Origin: Burkholderia cenocepacia | GTDB lineage: Bacteria; Pseudomonadota; Gammaproteobacteria; Burkholderiales; Burkholderiaceae | Reading direction: 5' to 3' | Assembly: GCF_014211915.1 (NCBI RefSeq) | Contig: NZ_CP060042.1 | Span: forward strand, 1 to 64,000 | Length of the DNA stretch: 64,000 nt | In this document: piece after piece, positions 61,186-64,000 of the stretch | Layout of the letters: each line of letters begins with the position of its first letter | Numbering within the stretch: the stretch's first letter is position 1 | The notes under the pieces: generated by a model | Databases searched by the model: none | What the model saw: the letters and a program-made list of their open reading frames with translations, nothing else | Told to the model about the DNA's origin: nothing | Translations under genes and position numbers: made by a program

Positions 61186-61262
61186 CGTTGTGGTGTTGCC
61201 GATTGCTCTTTCTCCGTCGCGCTTCATCTTGAAGAGCCCCCGTCCGTCAACGGGGGTTTTTC
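61186..61262 (+). ncRNA. Candidate antisense RNA (ctRNA) controlling repA
   Basis: A transcript from the promoter at 61152 would start near 61186 and end in a strong rho-independent terminator: CCCCCGT (61237-61243), a six-base loop, ACGGGGG (61250-61256), then TTTTT. The ~75-base RNA has a second possible stem, GCTCTT (61205-61210) with AAGAGC (61232-61237), which would expose a pyrimidine-rich loop. No open frame fits. It lies upstream of repA on the opposite strand, where CopA-like antisense RNAs of IncFII replicons are found. Its target would be the repA mRNA leader. Confidence 0.7.
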
Positions 61263-61282
61263 ATTTGTGCGGACGATTTCCG

Positions 61283-62064
61283 TTAAGCGACGTCGTGCCG
61301 ATTAGGCGAGCTGCGTCGACTGTTCGGCCAGTAGTGCACGGTAAGGCGCGGACCTCGCGTCACGCGAAATCCAGCCGGCACTACCTGGCCCGAGAGGTGC
61401 AGCGTGAACTCACCGCGGGGGGCGATGCGCGCAGCGAGACGAATCTCCTCGTGCCACGCTTCGTTGTAGTCGTCCGGGATCCGCGTCCGCCCCCGAAGGC
61501 GTGCCACATCACCAGCACCATGCCGCTGAAGCCGATCGCGGTCCAAGCAAGGCCGTCGACCACAGCACGCAGTTCGGTTTCGCTGGCGTTCAGGATTTGA
61601 TGCGCGAGATGCGCGAACCCGGCCGGATTGGTTGCCCATGACAGGCCCGCGAAGGCGAAGATCGCGAGCGGTATGCACAGTGCGGTGTACGCGAGCTGGC
61701 ACAGCACGGCGCCGGCATAGCTGAGGATCGACGCGACACGCAGATCCCATTGCCGCTCCTGCGCGAGTTCGTGCTCGATGCGACGGACGACGTGCTCGGG
61801 CACTTCAGCCGCCGGCACATCATTGAGCCGTAACTCCCAAACAGTGGCCTCGGTTATCGTCACGGAGGGTCGGTCAACCGCCTGCTGCCGGCGCCATCGA
61901 TTTGTCGCTTTGAGAGGGTCGGCCGGGATTCGTGAAATTTTCGCCAAAATTGCCTTATCCAACTGATCTATAAGGGGAATTTCGCCCCTCGATCGAGTCG
62001 GCCGTACGCTAGACTTTGCGTGCCTCAAATGCCTGATCGAACTGCCGCGCCCGCCGGATCTCAT
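61283..62064 (-). pseudogene. Membrane protein gene with a frameshift
   Basis: The first frame encodes a soluble segment (LIDQLDKAILAKISRIPADPLKATNRWRRQQAVDRPSVTITEATVWELRLNDVPAAEVPEHVVRRIEHELAQERQWD) and three hydrophobic stretches (ILSYAGAVLCQLAYTALCIPLAIFAFAGLSW, AHQILNASETELRAVVDGLAWTAIGFSGMVLVMWHAF). In the G-run at about 61490-61494 one G seems lost; the next frame continues RTRIPDDYNEAWHEEIRLAARIAPRGEFTLHLSGQVVPAGFRVTRGPRLTVHYWPNS to a stop at 61283, a coherent ending. The true start is uncertain: ATG 62064 would overlap the recombinase gene; TTG 61962 would not. Function unknown. Confidence 0.55.
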
Positions 62065-63700
62065 CGCCGTGCAGGTAGGTCGACGTCGTCGAGATCGACG
62101 CATGACGGAGATTGTCGCGCACCATGATCAGCTCGGAGCCACGGGCCAGCGCGTGCGTCGCGTGTGTGTGCCGCATCCAGTGTGGGCTTGCGCGCCGAAG
62201 CTTCTCGGCCGTTGCGGGCCGTTCATCCTGGATCGCGTCGGCCGCAAACCGAAAGAAGCGCCGCAGCACGCGCCAGAGCCGTGTACTCTCGATGCCGGCG
62301 CCGTCCTCCTCGAGGTTCGCGACCAGCGGTGTGGCTGGGTCCCAGCGGGACGGCGTCACCGGCAGCCCTCGCTGTACGAGAGACTGATCGAGCGCGGATC
62401 GCGCCAGCGCAGGCAACGCCACCTTGCCGAGTTTGCCGCCCTTGCCGATTACGTGCAGCCAGTGATCGCCATGTTCGTCGCGCCGGATGTCGCCGAGTGT
62501 GGCGCCGACGAGCTCACTGGCACGCAGGCCGGTCGCGTAACCGAAGTCGAGTAGGAAGCGCAGACGGTGCGCGGCCGGCGCGCCCCAGCCATACGACCAC
62601 TCCAGCCCGTCAGCCAGTGCGCGGATCAACAGCCACTCGCCTTCGGTGAAGCCACGGGCAACATCCAGCCCCGTACGCGCCGCGGCACCGCGCACCTTGA
62701 CGCCCGCAAACGGATTCGCCAGCACATAGCGCTGCTCGACCAGCCAGCGGAACATCGCCGACAGGACCGTGAGCGCATACGCTGCCGAACGTGCCGACAG
62801 TGGGCCGCTGAACGGACGCCATTCGACACTGTGCCGCGGCCGCGACGGTCCGACCCAACGCTCGCGTGGCGTTGGTCGCCGCAAGAAACCGCGATAGGCG
62901 ATCGCATCGTCGGTCGTCAGCGACGACAACGGCCGGCCGCGTTCGACAATGGCCCACAGGATCAGCCGCTCGGCCTCTTTCCGATAGGCGCGCTGGGTAG
63001 CTGCCGACTCGTGAAGCGAAAGCCAGGACTGGATGGCCTCATAGTCGTTCGACGCGCTCAGCAGACAGGCCACCTGCGGTGCCCGGAACTGCCCGCGCGA
63101 TCCGTCGACCTCATGCGGCACGCGAATCTGCTCCCACGGCACGATGACGCTGGATGGTGCAGAGGCGATCAACTCGCGTGCCCGTTCGGTCAGCGCCGGA
63201 TGCGCGGCGAAGAACGCTTCGACATGCCGCGCGCCGGCGACGCCGAGACCGTCGATCGCTGACCACCAGCGGCGGCGTCGCGGAATCCGTACGGTCAGGT
63301 CCGCGAGCGTTCGGATGCCGTGGGCCCGCAGGGCCGCGACGACGCGTGGCGGTAACCATGCGCCGATTTCGTCCGAGATGTGCGGCTCGGGCACGGGGAG
63401 ATGACGCAGCGCGTCTATCGCCCGGGCAACGACGTCCGCCGATGCGTTTGAGGGACGGTCGACGAACGCAGCAGCGAGATCTTCCCGGTGACGCACTCGC
63501 GCGTACGCGACGAGCCGCCGGCGAATTCGGCCGAGGATGCTACGCGACGACGCGCCGGATGCCCGCCGGTCGCCAAGATAGCGGGCAACAGCGGCACGCG
63601 CGTGCAGCCCGGCGTACCAGCTGCGCAGTGCCGCAAGCTCCGCTTCGTCAGGGAAGGCGTGCTTGATCTCGTCGACGGAGCGGGTCTCACGCGTTTTCAT
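62009..63700 (-). CDS. Tyrosine recombinase with N-terminal DUF3701-like region (second)
   Basis: A 563-residue integrase-type protein of the same architecture as the one at 37832-39688: DUF3701-like N-terminus (ELAALRSWYAGLHARAAVARYLGDRRASGASSRSILGRIRRRLV ... GIRTLADLTVRIPRRRRWWSAIDGLGVAGARHVEAFFAAHP), SAM-like core-binding domain (TQRAYRKEAERLILWAIVERG) and catalytic domain with ATGLRASELVGATLGD (Arg), HWMRHTHATHALARGSELIMVRDNLRHASISTTSTYL (HxxR, His, Tyr). The sequences are clearly diverged, so it is an old paralogue rather than a recent duplication. It ends close to the broken membrane-protein gene. Confidence 0.88.
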   Translation of the reverse strand: MKTRETRSVDEIKHAFPDEAELAALRSWYAGLHARAAVARYLGDRRASGASSRSILGRIRRRLVAYARVRHREDLAAAFVDRPSNASADVVARAIDALRHLPVPEPHISDEIGAWLPPRVVAALRAHGIRTLADLTVRIPRRRRWWSAIDGLGVAGARHVEAFFAAHPALTERARELIASAPSSVIVPWEQIRVPHEVDGSRGQFRAPQVACLLSASNDYEAIQSWLSLHESAATQRAYRKEAERLILWAIVERGRPLSSLTTDDAIAYRGFLRRPTPRERWVGPSRPRHSVEWRPFSGPLSARSAAYALTVLSAMFRWLVEQRYVLANPFAGVKVRGAAARTGLDVARGFTEGEWLLIRALADGLEWSYGWGAPAAHRLRFLLDFGYATGLRASELVGATLGDIRRDEHGDHWLHVIGKGGKLGKVALPALARSALDQSLVQRGLPVTPSRWDPATPLVANLEEDGAGIESTRLWRVLRRFFRFAADAIQDERPATAEKLRRASPHWMRHTHATHALARGSELIMVRDNLRHASISTTSTYLHGDEIRRARQFDQAFEARKV

Positions 63701-64000
63701 GATCGCCAGTTTAGATGCATTTCGATGATGGGCAGATAATAACTCTTATCAGTCCAGCATCGTGCGTACACGTATGCTCGCTTTTCAGTCGCGCTCGTTA
63801 CTCGGCCAGTACCCGCGGAATTGGCTAGCTTTATCGGCTCAACCCGCTTTGCCCCAAGGAAACAGATGCCGACGCGCAGGAAGCGCCGACTGAACCACCG
63901 AGTCGACACGGTGAGCGGGCCCTGAGATGGACACGCATTGACTGAGTCGCTTCGGTGCGGATTCAACAGCAAATCCTGAGGACTTGACAGGCCCAAAAGT
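63701..64000. other. Right-edge region upstream of the recombinase
   Basis: No supported gene. The first ~70 bases are AT-richer (TAATAACTCTTATCAG) and probably hold the recombinase promoter. Short frames further right show no family features. Confidence 0.4.

Noticed and set aside
37832..63700. Direct repeats acting as attachment sites beside the two recombinases
   Set aside because: I looked near both genes and saw no convincing shared repeat; not claimed.
1..64000. tRNA or rRNA genes
   Set aside because: No cloverleaf-like or rRNA-like sequence was noticed on reading, though a covariance-model scan would be needed to exclude a tRNA.

Overview
The window reads as part of a large GC-rich plasmid (or plasmid-like secondary replicon) of a Burkholderia, most likely a Burkholderia cepacia complex or other onion-associated strain. 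The grounds are codon usage and the protein families present: H-NS-like proteins of the short Burkholderia type, ISNCY and IS3 elements, an imuA-imuB-dnaE2 cassette, a TrfA-family initiator, and a set of genes linked to plant (onion) colonisation. The species assignment is inference; no rRNA or other marker gene lies in the window.

Layout. (1) 1-7.1 kb: the end of a Bax-inhibitor-1/YccA gene, then a patch of intact and broken insertion sequences (IS3, ISNCY, IS66 fragments) surrounding a GH28 polygalacturonase gene (pehA), with an H-NS-like gene and a small membrane protein. (2) 7.1-12.8 kb: AraC regulator, SphA-like outer-membrane protein, MFS transporter, amidase (frameshifted) and FAH-family hydrolase, a probable uptake and catabolic cluster. 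(3) 12.9-19.7 kb: a thiol/electrophile-stress cluster: SDR, OsmC, TetR repressor, AhpD-like protein, FrnE/DsbA-like oxidoreductase, old-yellow-enzyme alkene reductase, MalY/PatB C-S lyase and a 4-oxalocrotonate tautomerase. It carries three copies of an 18-bp palindrome at the three controlled starts and ends in a strong terminator. Its content resembles the thiosulfinate (allicin) tolerance clusters known from onion pathogens. (4) 20.7-28.9 kb: a type VI secretion cargo module: sphingomyelinase-D-like toxin, VgrG (frameshifted), lipase effector, Tli4-like immunity lipoprotein, PAAR tip. (5) 28.9-37.8 kb: a second H-NS-like gene and a block of defence-like genes: a 1,105-residue unknown protein divergent from a HEPN-motif protein, then FRG-domain, second HEPN-motif, DUF4238-like and Schlafen/AlbA_2-like genes that overlap a tyrosine recombinase gene. 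(6) 37.8-47.3 kb: conserved plasmid genes of mostly unknown role led by an XRE regulator, plus VapBC. (7) 47.4-64 kb: replication, partition and SOS functions: ligD remnant, parS cluster, parA, parB, an iteron origin with trfA, then dnaE2-imuB-imuA under a LexA box, an SRAP/YedK gene, a second replicon (repA with leader peptide, an antisense RNA candidate and a downstream DnaA box), a broken membrane-protein gene and a second tyrosine recombinase.

How it fits together: pehA for tissue maceration, the thiol-stress cluster for survival in alliaceous tissue and the T6SS cargo for competition or host attack look like a niche-adaptation payload on a backbone with two replication systems, active partition, a toxin-antitoxin and an inducible mutagenesis cassette. 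Several genes (amidase, vgrG, the membrane protein next to the second recombinase) are each broken by what looks like a single-base indel, so either recent decay or residual assembly error must be kept in mind.
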